The notes beneath the pieces are model-generated. The model saw nothing but the letters and a program-made list of their open reading frames with translations, was not told the origin of the DNA and made no database searches. Made by a program: the position numbers and the translations under genes. From positions 95,317 to 159,316 of the forward strand of contig JAXLXO010000013.1 of assembly GCA_046327915.1 (NCBI GenBank): a stretch of 64,000 nt of DNA, given 5' to 3'. Numbering within the stretch: position 1 is the stretch's first letter; every line of letters begins with the position of its first letter. Shown in pieces: positions 1-7,944 of this stretch. Origin of the DNA: VGTK01 sp046327915. GTDB lineage: Bacteria; Desulfobacterota; Binatia; UBA12015.

Positions 1-55
1 CGGACGCTGCCGACGCGCTGACGCTCATCCGTCGGCGCGTCGCGACGAAGGTCCT

Positions 56-700
56 TCAGGCGGCCGTCGGTGCGATCGTCGCTTCCGGCGCCGGAACGGC
101 GGACGGCAGGGGAAGGTGCGACGGGTCGGTGCCGACGAGCCCGAGTCCGACGCCGAGGACCGTGCCGAGCGCCACCGCGAACGCGAAGCCGACCAGCATC
201 GCGATCACGCAGACGAGGACCGCGCGGTTGGTATTGACGTCGAGCGCCTGCCGGACCGCGATGACGGTGGCGACGATCGAGAGGATCGACACCGCTGCCG
301 CGAGCACCCAGTTGCCCGGGCCGAGCGGCAGCACGCCGAACATCATCAGGATCTTCGGCGCGGACGCGAAGCCGATGGTGCGCATCAGCTCCGCGAAGTC
401 GGACGTGCACTGCATCAGCCGCACGCCGATCAGCCAGATCACCGCGGTGCCGACGACCCAGCCCAGGATGCCGACCAGCGACAGCCCGAAGAGCGTGCCG
501 ATCAACGCCGGGATGGAGGGGGCCTGGATGGCACCGAGACCCTGCGCGAGGGCCGCGAGAACGACGATCCAGAAGGCCTGGCCCATCGCCTCCTCGTCGT
601 GCTCGACCTCCTCGTAGACGGTCGGGTCGAGGCGGATCGCCGCGACGAGGCGGTCGGGGAAGGGGCGGCGGAGCTGCGGCGGCACGGGACACGACTGCAT
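56..700 (-). CDS. YIP1-family integral membrane protein
   Basis: This 214-residue protein has a short acidic cytoplasmic N-terminus followed by about five hydrophobic segments, at roughly residues 43-63, 68-95, 112-127, 130-150 and 158-188, and a Pro/Ala-rich tail. The pattern, with a conserved mid-protein stretch (GFASAPKILMMFGVLPLG), fits the YIP1 family of small polytopic membrane proteins, whose bacterial role is unknown. The ATG lies only 4 bases after the stop of the ABM gene, so both are probably one minus-strand transcript. No enzymatic motif is visible. The family call rests on topology and overall resemblance only. Confidence 0.7.
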   Translation of the reverse strand: MQSCPVPPQLRRPFPDRLVAAIRLDPTVYEEVEHDEEAMGQAFWIVVLAALAQGLGAIQAPSIPALIGTLFGLSLVGILGWVVGTAVIWLIGVRLMQCTSDFAELMRTIGFASAPKILMMFGVLPLGPGNWVLAAAVSILSIVATVIAVRQALDVNTNRAVLVCVIAMLVGFAFAVALGTVLGVGLGLVGTDPSHLPLPSAVPAPEATIAPTAA

Positions 701-704
701 GCGT

Positions 705-1067
705 TCAGCCCTTCTTGTCCGCGTGCTCGGTGGTCTGGATGACTTCGTGGATCTCGAGGACGCTCGGTCCCGCGAACATCTCGGCCGGCGGACGGTTGCC
801 GTGCGCGACGCGGAACGACTCCGACTGCGTCCAGTCCCAGAAGGCCTTCTCGGTCTCCCAGTAGGTCTGGACCAGGTAGTAGCCCTGCTCCTCGCGCTCC
901 TCGATGGCGCCCGTCTGGTGGTTGAAGCGGCGATTGACGGGGCGGAGGACGAGATTCTTGACGAAGCCCGGCAAGCTGTCGATCAGGTGCGCTCGCTTCT
1001 TGAAGCGGTCCTCGAACTCGGCCTCGAAGGCCTTGGTGACGGGGATGCGATTGGTGACGACGAACAC
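705..1067 (-). CDS. Antibiotic-biosynthesis-monooxygenase (ABM/HmoA-like) protein
   Basis: This 120-residue single-domain protein opens with MFVVTNRIPVTKAFEAEFED, the usual first strand and helix of the dimeric alpha+beta barrel ABM fold. The middle (GYYLVQTYWETEKAFWDW) matches the conserved strand-helix with aromatic residues. Family members are small cytosolic cofactor-free monooxygenases or haem-degrading IsdG/HmoA-type enzymes. An EF-FKKR-LIDSLPGF segment resembles the HmoA-like branch. The substrate cannot be read from the sequence. It is first in a likely two-gene operon with the YIP1 gene and is transcribed divergently from the GST at 1380. Confidence 0.8.
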   Translation of the reverse strand: MFVVTNRIPVTKAFEAEFEDRFKKRAHLIDSLPGFVKNLVLRPVNRRFNHQTGAIEEREEQGYYLVQTYWETEKAFWDWTQSESFRVAHGNRPPAEMFAGPSVLEIHEVIQTTEHADKKG

Positions 1068-1379
1068 TGCTGCCTCCTGCGGGTCGCTGCGATTGTCCGC
1101 CGGTCATTGAGCACGCGCAGCGCGTTTGACGCAACTTGCCGATCGTTGCCGGACGCGGCGCCCGCGTGCCGGGAACGTCGGATGCTCGGCCCGGAACCTC
1201 TCGGCACGTGGAGCGGCTCGTCGGCGCCGAACTGCCGCGCGACCCATGACTTTCTGTACGCAGGTCACCGATACGGGGTCGTCAAGGAGCTGATCGACGA
1301 TCCGGTCGAGATCTCCCCGCCGCACCTCGTTGCGTCTCGACCGGCGCCACAGGATGCTGTCGGCCAAGGGAGGCGCGAA
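1068..1379. other. Intergenic region between divergent genes
   Basis: These 312 bases separate the divergent ABM and GST genes and must carry both promoters. I see no convincing sigma-70 boxes, conserved protein remnant or RNA structure. A GGGAGG ribosome-binding site sits at about 1368-1373, just before the GST start. Confidence 0.4.
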
Positions 1380-2027
1380 ATGTCCGAGCTCGTTCTCACC
1401 ACCTACGACTGGGTCCCCGAGCTCCCGCGCGGCTTCGTCCGCGACATCCGGGTCCGCTGGGCGCTGGAGGAAGCCGGCTTGCCCTACCGCGTCGAGAGCA
1501 CGCCGTTCCGCGAGCGCGCCGCCGACCATCTCGCGCACCAGCCGTTCAACCAGGTGCCCTGGCTCACCGACGGCGACCTCGTGGTCTTCGAGAGCGGTGC
1601 GATCCTCCTGCACCTCGGCGAGAAGAGCGAGGCTCTGATGCCTGCCGACCCGCGCGGGCGGTCCGACGTGATCCAGTGGGTGTTCGCCGCGCTCAATTCT
1701 GTCGAGATGGCAGCCCTGCCGTGGGCCATCCTCCAGATGTCCGGCGCGAAGGGGGACACGCCGGAGTGGAAGTTTCTCGACGGATTCCTGAACGACTCGC
1801 GCCTGCCGTACATGGAGCGCGTGCTCGCAGGACGCGAGTGGCTCGCCGGACGCTTCTCGATCGCCGACATTCTCATGTCCGACACGCTGCGCCTGGTTGA
1901 TCGGTTCGACGGGCTGGCGAAGAATCCCGCCTGTCGTGCATATGTCGGGCGTGCCGTCCGGCGGCCGGCCTTCGTGAAGGCGCACGCCGACCAGATGGCG
2001 CATTTCGCGGCGGCCGACCGAAGCTGA
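1380..2027 (+). CDS. Glutathione S-transferase family protein
   Basis: This 215-residue protein has an N-terminal thioredoxin-like domain (about residues 1-80). It contains the cis-Pro segment NQVPWLTDGDLVVFESGAIL, where the ES pair normally binds the gamma-glutamyl part of glutathione. An all-helical C-terminal domain follows, with LAGRFSIADILMSDTLR matching the N-capping-box region. The open frame extends upstream, but the ATG at 1380, with GGGAGG about 7 bases before it, gives a normal GST length. A detoxification or dehalogenation-type role is possible; the substrate is unknown. It may be co-transcribed with the cupin gene 52 bases downstream. Confidence 0.85.
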   Translation: MSELVLTTYDWVPELPRGFVRDIRVRWALEEAGLPYRVESTPFRERAADHLAHQPFNQVPWLTDGDLVVFESGAILLHLGEKSEALMPADPRGRSDVIQWVFAALNSVEMAALPWAILQMSGAKGDTPEWKFLDGFLNDSRLPYMERVLAGREWLAGRFSIADILMSDTLRLVDRFDGLAKNPACRAYVGRAVRRPAFVKAHADQMAHFAAADRS

Positions 2028-2079
2028 GCGGCGACGCTGGCCGATCGGTGGTCCGCCCGGGCAGACGACGGAGAGTGTC

Positions 2080-2628
2080 ATGGCGGAAGAGGTTCTCGAG
2101 AATCCCGTCACCGGCGAGCGCCTGCAGATCCTGGAGTCGACCCCCGAGCGGTTCAAGGTCAAGTATTCGCTCGCGCCGCACGGCGAGATCCCCGGTGCCC
2201 ACTTTCATCCGGGAAAGGAGCAGCAGGTGACGGTGCTCTCGGGTGAGATGCACCTGCTGATCGCCGGCGGGCACCGCGTGGTTCGTGCAGGCGAGTCGGC
2301 GCTGGTTCCGCTCGGCGCGCACCACTTCCAGTGGAATCCGTGCGAAGCAGAGGTCGTCGCGATCGAGGAGGTCTTCCCGGCCGGGCGGCTGCATGAGTTC
2401 TTTTCCGTTCTGTTCCGCCTCGCGCGCGACGGCAGGACCGATGCGCGCGGGCTTCCCCCACCTCTCCTCGCGTCGGTCCTGTTCGCGGAGTTCCGCGACA
2501 CGATCCGTCAAGCATCCTTCGGCGCACGGCTCACCCTCGACGCGCTGGTGCCCCTTGCCACGGTGCTGGGATATCGCCGGCTGCTGGAGCGCTACCTGGG
2601 CTCGCCGGTCGGTACTTCGAGCGCCTGA
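2080..2628 (+). CDS. Cupin-domain protein
   Basis: This 182-residue protein has a cupin barrel in its first 115 residues. It carries metal-ligand-like histidines in GAHFHPGKEQQVTVLSGEM (motif 1) and GAHHFQWNP (motif 2). The remaining 65 residues are helical, with no recognisable domain. Single cupins of this kind bind a divalent metal and act as small oxygenases, isomerases or ligand sensors. Nothing here fixes the substrate. It lies just downstream of a GST gene on the same strand and converges on the sigma-factor gene. Confidence 0.75.
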   Translation: MAEEVLENPVTGERLQILESTPERFKVKYSLAPHGEIPGAHFHPGKEQQVTVLSGEMHLLIAGGHRVVRAGESALVPLGAHHFQWNPCEAEVVAIEEVFPAGRLHEFFSVLFRLARDGRTDARGLPPPLLASVLFAEFRDTIRQASFGARLTLDALVPLATVLGYRRLLERYLGSPVGTSSA

Positions 2629-2657
2629 CGAACGACGCGCGGCGCCGCGCGATTGCG

Positions 2658-3563
2658 TCAGGGCGCTGCGATCTCCAATGCGCGTAGCCGGGCGGGATCC
2701 GCGAGCACCTCGATCCGCGCGACCTTGTCACCAGCGATCGTGAAGCGCATCACGCGCGCGAGCCTCCCGCCCGGCGCAACGACCAGGCCGACGGTGCCGT
2801 CGATCATCGCCAGCTGCACGCCGACCTGGGCACGCGACATCTGCACGAAGCGTCCGATCCACGCGCTCGCGCCGCGCACCACGCGGTCCTTCCCGACCTC
2901 GTCGGGCGGCGCCTCGATCCGCGCCGCCGCCTCGATCCGGATCTCGGCGTCCGGCTCCAGCACCGCCAGCAGCCCCTCGATGTCGCCGGCGCGCGTTGCG
3001 CGCAGGAAGGCCTCGACCACCGCGCGCTGACGCTCGCGTCCGGCGTCCGACGGCGGCGGCGCGCCGCGCACGCGGCGCCTCGCGCGGTGCGCGAGCTGGC
3101 GCGCGGCCTCCGTCGTCCGTCCGACGACCGGACCGATCTCCTCGAACGGCACGCCGAAGAGATCGTGCAGGACGAACGCGAGACGCTCCGCCGGCGCGAG
3201 CGTGTCGAGCACCACGAGCAGCGCGACGCCGACCGACTCCGCGAGCACGGCCTCCTGCTCGGGGTCGGCCGCGGTCGCACGGTCGTCCTGCCCGCCCCCG
3301 GACTCGACGGCGCGTGCGTCCAGCGCGTCCTCGCGACGCGACTTTCGCGCGCGCAGCATGTCGAGGCACACGCGTGCGACGACCGTCGTGAGCCAGCCGG
3401 CGAGGTTGTCGACGCCGGACGCATCGGTGCGCTCGAGGCGCAGCCACGCCTCCTGCACCGCGTCCTCGGCTTCGCTCAGCGATCCGAGCATGCGGTACGC
3501 GACGCCGCGCAGCCGCGGCCGGTTCTGCTCGAACTGTTCGGTCAGCCCGCCGTGCTCCGTCAT
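2658..3563 (-). CDS. ECF sigma factor with C-terminal SnoaL-like domain (SigJ/ECF41-like)
   Basis: This 301-residue protein has a sigma-70 region 2 at about residues 10-80 (AYRMLGSLSEAEDAVQEAWL, then GWLTTVVARVCLDMLRARKS). Region 4 is at about 120-175 (LDTLAPAERLAFVLHDLFGV and GRTTEAARQLAHRARRRVRG). About 100 further residues match the SnoaL-like extension that controls activity in SigJ/ECF41 proteins. The usual ECF41 linker WLPEP and the DGGGK motif are not visible. LADPARL near the end may stand for NPDKL. These sigma factors lack a dedicated anti-sigma gene and are regulated by their own extension. Several ECF41-type associates (YCII, PhnB-like and VOC genes) occur elsewhere in the window. 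Confidence 0.85.
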   Translation of the reverse strand: MTEHGGLTEQFEQNRPRLRGVAYRMLGSLSEAEDAVQEAWLRLERTDASGVDNLAGWLTTVVARVCLDMLRARKSRREDALDARAVESGGGQDDRATAADPEQEAVLAESVGVALLVVLDTLAPAERLAFVLHDLFGVPFEEIGPVVGRTTEAARQLAHRARRRVRGAPPPSDAGRERQRAVVEAFLRATRAGDIEGLLAVLEPDAEIRIEAAARIEAPPDEVGKDRVVRGASAWIGRFVQMSRAQVGVQLAMIDGTVGLVVAPGGRLARVMRFTIAGDKVARIEVLADPARLRALEIAAP

Positions 3564-3660
3564 TCCCGATTCTCGTTCGCGTTTCCGGTCACGTTCCCGC
3601 GGTTCGCTACGTCATGCGGATGACGAGTCCCGCCGCTCCGGCGTGACGAGGAGGACGCTC

Positions 3661-4152
3661 ATGCAGCTTCGGACTTCCGATCTCGGCAGGAACCCGTGCC
3701 CGCGGATTGTCGCCGCGCGGACGAACTTCACGGCGCGCCACCGCTCAATCAACAGGGTGACGCGCGTCGTGATTACCGTTGGCACGATGGTCGGCGGACT
3801 CGTGCTCGCAGCGCCCGCGGCGGCGCAGGGCGTCGTCGGCACCGTGCCCGGACGCGTCGGCGGCAGCACGTCCGCGCTGGTGGCGCTCGTCGGCGTTGTC
3901 GCCGGCACGCTCGCGCTGCGACGCTCCGCTCGCGTGCCCGATCCCGCGAATGGCCGCGACGGCGCGATCGTCGCGTTGGTGCTTGGGGTCGTCGGGCTGT
4001 TCCTCGCAGCGGTGCACCTCGCGACTTCGACCGGAGGCATCGGCAGCGGCTCCGGCAAGGCGGGGGCCGTCGTCGCCGCAGTGCTGGGGGTGATCGGCGT
4101 CGTGCTCGGCCGGACAGCGCTCGCCCGCTCGGGCCGCGCGGCAGCGGAATAG
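3661..4152 (+). CDS. Small membrane protein, DUF6223-like
   Basis: The frame from ATG 3661 gives 163 residues. A GTG at 3757, giving 131 residues, may be the true start because it begins directly at a signal-like segment (TRVVITVGTMVGGLVLAAPAAAQG). Three more hydrophobic helices follow, separated by RRSARVPDPANGRDGA and a Gly/Ser stretch (GGIGSGSGKAG). This layout, with a terminal LGRTALARSGR, resembles DUF6223 proteins of actinobacteria, which have no known function. It lies divergently from the sigma-factor gene. Nothing catalytic is visible. Confidence 0.6.
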   Translation: MQLRTSDLGRNPCPRIVAARTNFTARHRSINRVTRVVITVGTMVGGLVLAAPAAAQGVVGTVPGRVGGSTSALVALVGVVAGTLALRRSARVPDPANGRDGAIVALVLGVVGLFLAAVHLATSTGGIGSGSGKAGAVVAAVLGVIGVVLGRTALARSGRAAAE

Positions 4153-4162
4153 GGGCCAGGCG

Positions 4163-4540
4163 ATGCCGACCGTCGGCGTGCGCTACATCATCGACGACGT
4201 CCCCGCCGCCGTCGCATTCTACACCAGCCACCTCGGCTTCACGCTCGAGCTCGACGCGTCGCCGGCCTTCGCCGCGGTGTCGCGCGACGGCGTGCGGCTG
4301 CTGCTGAGCGGTGACGGCAGCTCGGGCAAGCGCCCGCTTCGGGACGGGCGGCGTCAAGTACCCGGGGGGTTCAACCGGATCCACCTCGAGGTCGCGGATC
4401 TGGAGTCGGAGGTCGTGCGGCTGCGTACGGCGGGCGTGCGGTTTCGCACGGACGAGATCGTGAAGGGGCCGGGCGGGGCGCAGATCGTGATCGAGGATCC
4501 GTCGGGGAATCCGGTTGAGCTGTTTCAGCCGCAGCGTTGA
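4163..4540 (+). CDS. VOC-superfamily glyoxalase/bleomycin-resistance-like protein
   Basis: This 125-residue protein shows the paired beta-alpha-beta-beta-beta modules of the vicinal-oxygen-chelate fold: VRYIIDDVPAAVAFYTSHLG at the start, FNRIHLEVADLESEVVRLRT in the middle and IEDPSGNPVELFQP at the end. The metal-ligand positions are partly present (H in RIHLEV, E in PVELF). Such proteins are metal-dependent lyases, dioxygenases or drug-binding proteins; the substrate is unknown. It begins 10 bases after the upstream membrane-protein gene. Confidence 0.85.
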   Translation: MPTVGVRYIIDDVPAAVAFYTSHLGFTLELDASPAFAAVSRDGVRLLLSGDGSSGKRPLRDGRRQVPGGFNRIHLEVADLESEVVRLRTAGVRFRTDEIVKGPGGAQIVIEDPSGNPVELFQPQR

Positions 4541-4619
4541 ACGTCCGGACCCTCAGGCTCGGGGGAACCTTCCGTGGATGCCGTTCGAAGAGATACGCCA
4601 CCGTACCACGCCTCGGTCT

Positions 4620-4857
4620 CGGGTCCGATCCCACCCTTGAGGCGGATCCGTTGCCGGGGGCAACCCGTGGCGTGCATTCCATGTACTCCGAGCGATACCT
4701 TCTGCTTGGGATGTCGAGCAGCCAGCGTCTTCTGGTAGTGGCTCATGCCGAAAGACCGCCTCGAACACGGCTCGTTTCGGCACGGCTGGCGACCGCGAGG
4801 GAGCGGCGGACCTATGAAGAAACAACCCGGGAAAGGCGCACTCGCCGCCGATCGTGA
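4620..4857 (+). pseudogene. BrnT-family toxin remnant (3' part)
   Basis: One frame encodes RYLLLGMSSSQRLLVVAHAE, then RLVSARLATARERRTYEE. This is the characteristic second half of BrnT ribonuclease toxins (strand LLVVAH-ER followed by the I-SARRAT-RER-YEE helix). A DPL and an HS further upstream also fit. The N-terminal strand and catalytic region (WDP-KA-N--KHGV) cannot be found in any frame, and the VOC gene ends only about 80 bases upstream. The gene is therefore 5'-truncated, and no good start codon remains. It overlaps the antitoxin start at 4814, as in intact pairs. Confidence 0.65.
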
Positions 4858-5092
4858 CACCATGCGCGCGGAGTACGAGTTTTCGGACGCAACGCGGGGC
4901 GCGACGGTGGCGCGATACCGGGAGGGCGCGAACATCGTCGCGATCGATCCGGATGTGATGGCCGTCTTTCCGGACGCCGCCTCGATCAACGACGCGCTGC
5001 GCGCACTCGCGCCGATGCTGCGAGCCCGTCGGGCGCCTGCCGCGACCGACAAACCGATGCAGCGCACTGCGGGCCGGGCCGGGCGCCGTTGA
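4814..5092 (+). CDS. Antitoxin-like protein paired with broken BrnT toxin
   Basis: This 92-residue protein starts at ATG 4814 with a purine-rich GAGCGGCGGA upstream. The core, MRAEYEFSDATRGATVARYR, then IDPDVMAVFPDAASINDALR, matches small antitoxins encoded just after BrnT/DUF4258-type toxins. Those proteins have an EYDFS-RGK-A-RY start and a DPDVA-VFPDS-SVNEALRAL ending. The tail is basic and low-complexity (RRAPAATDKPMQRTAGRAGRR). With the toxin truncated, this may be a neutral leftover or a DNA-binding protein that could neutralise a related toxin elsewhere. Confidence 0.6.
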   Translation: MKKQPGKGALAADRDTMRAEYEFSDATRGATVARYREGANIVAIDPDVMAVFPDAASINDALRALAPMLRARRAPAATDKPMQRTAGRAGRR

Positions 5093-5138
5093 TCAGCATC
5101 GTCTGATTGGCGCGAAGAGGCGCATCGAGACGTCAAGC

Positions 5139-5768
5139 ATGATCACCCTCGGTGACATCGAGCTTCGCGGGCGCGACACGACGCTCCGGGCGCTCGCGCG
5201 CGGCGACGCCGCGGCGCTCGCGGCCGCCGCGTCCGGGTCGCGCGAGCATTACCGCTTCAATCCGGTCCCGAACGGACTCGACGAGGCCACCGCGTACGTC
5301 GAGCGCGCGCTCGCGCAGAGGGCCGCCGGCCAGCGCCATCCGTTCGCGATCGAGTGTCGCGGCCGCGTCGTCGGCACGACCAGCTACTCGGAGTTCCAGC
5401 CGTGGCAGTGGCCGCCGGGATCCGGCCGCACGGCGCGCGACTGCCCCGACTCCGTCGAGATCGGCTACACGTGGCTCGCGGCCTCGGCGCAGCGGACGTC
5501 GTGCAACACCGAGGCGAAGCTGCTGCTGCTCACGCACGCGTTCGAGACGTGGAGCGTCCACAGCGTGAGCTTCCGCACCGACGAGCGGAACCTGCGCTCG
5601 CGCGCCGCGATCGAGCGCCTCGGCGCCGTGTTCGAGGGCATCCGCCGCGCGCACATGCCGGGCGCGGACGGCACGGTCCGCAGCTCCGCCTTCTACTCGA
5701 TCGTCGCGGCGGAGTGGCCGGCGGTAAAGGAACGTCTGTCGAGGCGCTTGAGTCGGGATCCGAACTGA
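5139..5768 (+). CDS. GNAT-family N-acetyltransferase (RimJ/RimL-like)
   Basis: This 209-residue protein has the RimJ/RimL-type GNAT layout: TTLRALARGDAAALAAAASG at the start, a central strand FAIECRGRVVGTTSYSEFQP, and an acetyl-CoA-binding region around SVEIGYTWLAASAQRTSCNT. The C-terminal VSFRTDERNLRSRAAIERLG is the standard strand-helix of the group. The usual Q/R-x-x-G-x-G/A pyrophosphate loop is replaced by AQRTSCNTEAK, which occurs in many RimJ-like members. The acceptor could be a protein N-terminus or a small molecule. Confidence 0.8.
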   Translation: MITLGDIELRGRDTTLRALARGDAAALAAAASGSREHYRFNPVPNGLDEATAYVERALAQRAAGQRHPFAIECRGRVVGTTSYSEFQPWQWPPGSGRTARDCPDSVEIGYTWLAASAQRTSCNTEAKLLLLTHAFETWSVHSVSFRTDERNLRSRAAIERLGAVFEGIRRAHMPGADGTVRSSAFYSIVAAEWPAVKERLSRRLSRDPN

Positions 5769-5816
5769 GGCCAATTCCGTGTTCCGCAGCACGCGCTCTC
5801 CCGGAGACACGACTCG

Positions 5817-6542
5817 ATGCCGTTCCGTATTGCCACCTGGAATCTCGAACGCGCCACCGGTGCGCCAAGGCGTGCGGACGCGCAGCATCGGATGGCGGAG
5901 ATGGATGCCGACGTCTGGGTGCTCACCGAGTCACGCCGGGACCTGAGTCCGGGCACCGACTACCGCCTCGTCGCCGAGTCGGCCCCACGAGACGACGCGG
6001 ACGCCGACGAGCGATGGGTCACGATCTGGACGCGCGTCGAAGGGGGATCGCCGCGCGCCACGCGCGACGACCAGTTTACCGCCTGTGCAAGCATCGGCGG
6101 CCTGCTGAACGTCTACGGAACCGTCCTCCCGTGGCGCGGCAGCACGTGGCGTGGACATCCGTCGGCCAACGCGGAGGCCTACATCGCGGCCTTGTCGGTG
6201 CAGCACGAGGATTGGCGCGAGCTGCGTGACGAACCCGCGGAGCTCTGCGTGGCCGGCGACTTCAATCAGGATCTGAGCGTTCGCTCGTACTACTGGTCGC
6301 TGAAGGCACGCGCGTATCTCGAGTTCGCCTTGCGCGAGTGTGACCTCGTTGCGGCGACGGCGGCACCGAACGATCCCGTGTGGCAGCTCACCGGCGGTGA
6401 AGCGGCGTGCATCGACCACGTCTGTCTGTCCGCGGGCCTGCTGCGACGTCTCTCCGGAGCGCCGATCGCGTGGCGGCCGGAGCGTGACGGACGGAACATC
6501 AGCGATCACCCGGGCGTCGCGGTGACCCTGACGGAGGCTTGA
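5817..6542 (+). CDS. Endonuclease/exonuclease/phosphatase-fold protein
   Basis: This 241-residue protein carries the main signatures of the DNase I-like fold: FRIATWNLERATG at the N-terminus (Asn ligand), a MDADVWVLTESR metal-binding Glu, CVAGDFNQDLS (the GDFN motif), IDHVCLS and a terminal SDHPGVAV (catalytic Asp-His). The family includes nucleases, phosphatases and sphingomyelinase-like enzymes, so the substrate is open. No signal peptide or membrane segment is present. It begins 48 bases after the GNAT gene and ends 10 bases before the next gene. Confidence 0.8.
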   Translation: MPFRIATWNLERATGAPRRADAQHRMAEMDADVWVLTESRRDLSPGTDYRLVAESAPRDDADADERWVTIWTRVEGGSPRATRDDQFTACASIGGLLNVYGTVLPWRGSTWRGHPSANAEAYIAALSVQHEDWRELRDEPAELCVAGDFNQDLSVRSYYWSLKARAYLEFALRECDLVAATAAPNDPVWQLTGGEAACIDHVCLSAGLLRRLSGAPIAWRPERDGRNISDHPGVAVTLTEA

Positions 6543-6552
6543 AGCACCACCC

Positions 6553-6939
6553 ATGCAGATCGCGACCTTCCTGATGTTCACCGGCGAGGCCGAAGCGGCG
6601 ATGAAGCGCTACGTCTCGCTCCTCCCCGACTCCGCGATCGAGTCCATCGAGCGCTGGGCGCCGGGCGAAGGGCCCGAGGGCAAGGTCAAGCGCTCTTCGG
6701 TCCGCATCGCGGGCACGCGCTGCATGTTCTTCGACAGTCCGGTGACGCACGCATTCGGCTTCACGCCCGCGATCTCGTTCTTCGTCGACTGCGACTCGAA
6801 GGAGCAGCTGCGGTCGATCGCCGCCGCGCTCTCGACGGGCGGCAGCTTCCTCATGCCGGAAGGCAGCTACGGCTTCAGCCAGTGGTTCTGCTGGCTGGTG
6901 GACCAGTGGGGCGTCTCGTGGCAGCTCAATCTCCCGTGA
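6553..6939 (+). CDS. VOC-family (PhnB/3-demethylubiquinone methyltransferase-like) protein
   Basis: This 128-residue protein of the PF06983-type VOC group shows MQIATFLMFTGEAEAAMKRY, then FTPAISFFVDCDSKEQLRSI, and ends in GYSFSQWFCWLVDQWGVSWQL in slightly altered form (SYGFSQWFCW). The closing DQWGVSWQL corresponds to the DRFGVSWQ signature of this group. Despite the database name, these proteins are not proven methyltransferases. Its stop TGA is embedded in the GTG start of the next gene (GTGA), so the two are translationally coupled. Confidence 0.85.
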   Translation: MQIATFLMFTGEAEAAMKRYVSLLPDSAIESIERWAPGEGPEGKVKRSSVRIAGTRCMFFDSPVTHAFGFTPAISFFVDCDSKEQLRSIAAALSTGGSFLMPEGSYGFSQWFCWLVDQWGVSWQLNLP

Positions 6940-7349
6940 AGAAGTCCGCAACGAAGCCCGGCGAAGCGTCGCGCCTCATCGACGGCCGGATCGCCGAGCT
7001 CGGCGACTGGCGCGGCGCCACGCTCGGCCGCGTCCGTGCGATCGTCAAGCAGGCGGACCCGCGCGTCGTCGAGGAGTGGAAGTGGCGCGGCGTGCCGGTG
7101 TGGTCGCACGATGGCATCCTCTGCACGGGCGAGACCTACAAGAGCGTCGTCAAGCTGACCTTCGCGAAGGGCGCCTCGCTGAAGGACCCGGCGAAGCTCT
7201 TCAACTCGAGCCTCGAGGGCAACACGCGCCGCGCGATCGACATCCGCGAGGGCGAGAAGATCGACGAGAAGGCGCTGAAGGCGCTGATCCGGGAAGCGGT
7301 GGCGCTGAACGCGTCGAAGACGAAGAAGCCGTCCGCAGGGCGGACGTGA
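6936..7349 (+). CDS. DUF1801-domain protein
   Basis: The GTG at 6936 overlaps the upstream stop and gives 137 residues. The core IVKQADPRVVEEWKWRGVPV, then CTGETYKSVVKLTFAKGASL, and the closing AIDIREGEKIDEKALKALI match the YdhG/DUF1801 fold, related to frataxin-like ligand-binding proteins. The C-terminus is Lys-rich. Function is unknown; some members sit with glyoxalase or DNA-repair genes. Translational coupling to the VOC gene suggests that the two proteins act together. Confidence 0.8.
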   Translation: MKKSATKPGEASRLIDGRIAELGDWRGATLGRVRAIVKQADPRVVEEWKWRGVPVWSHDGILCTGETYKSVVKLTFAKGASLKDPAKLFNSSLEGNTRRAIDIREGEKIDEKALKALIREAVALNASKTKKPSAGRT

Positions 7350-7409
7350 GCCATGGCAGATCGCGACGCATCGCGGACGGTTCACGCCCTGAGCGGGAGG
7401 ATTCGTGCG

Positions 7410-7928
7410 ATGCCGGTCTCGCTGGAGCCCTTCGACGCGGCGCACCTCCCGCGGCTCGGGAGCTGGCTGCGCGCGCCTCACGTCGCGCCCTGGTATCCGC
7501 ACCCGGCGGACGACCTCGAGCGTGCCGCGACGCCGCCGCCGGGTGCCGGTCACTGGCTGATCGCAACCGCCCGCGGACCGGTCGGGTACCTGCGTTGGGT
7601 GCACGTCGATCGGGCCACGCTCGATGCGCTCGGCCTCGGCGAGGTACCGGCAAACTCGGTCGACATGGACATCCTGCTCGGTGAACCCGATGCTCTGGGC
7701 AGAGGGTACGGTCCGGAGGCACTGCAGCTCGCGGCGCTGACCTTCCTCGCCGACGAGACCGTCGCCCAGCTGGGGCTGACGACCTCGGTCCGCAACACGA
7801 ACGCGCACCGCGCCTTCGTCAAGGCCGGATTCGGGATCGTCCGACAGTACCGGCCGCCCGGCCTGGAGCTGTGCCATCTGATGATTCGCGATCTCGCGGC
7901 GGAGCGCGCACGATCGCGCCGGCGATGA
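7410..7928 (+). CDS. GNAT-family acetyltransferase (AAC(6')-like)
   Basis: ATG 7410 with GGGAGG 10 bases upstream is preferred over the in-frame ATG at 7353; it gives 172 residues. WLRAPHVAPWYPHPADDLER resembles the N-terminal W--P-V--WW motif of AAC(6')-Ib-like and RimJ-like enzymes. VDMDILLGEPDALGRGYGPE carries the acetyl-CoA pyrophosphate loop (GRGYGPE). TSVRNTNAHRAFVKAGFGIV is the canonical C-terminal strand-helix. The acceptor is unknown, and resistance function should not be assumed from similarity alone. Confidence 0.8.
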   Translation: MPVSLEPFDAAHLPRLGSWLRAPHVAPWYPHPADDLERAATPPPGAGHWLIATARGPVGYLRWVHVDRATLDALGLGEVPANSVDMDILLGEPDALGRGYGPEALQLAALTFLADETVAQLGLTTSVRNTNAHRAFVKAGFGIVRQYRPPGLELCHLMIRDLAAERARSRRR

Positions 7929-7944
7929 CGAACCGGAATCCGGG

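Noticed and set aside
5139..7928. Aminoglycoside resistance from the two GNAT genes
   Set aside because: Similarity is to the general GNAT fold only. Resistance cannot be inferred without substrate-specific residues.
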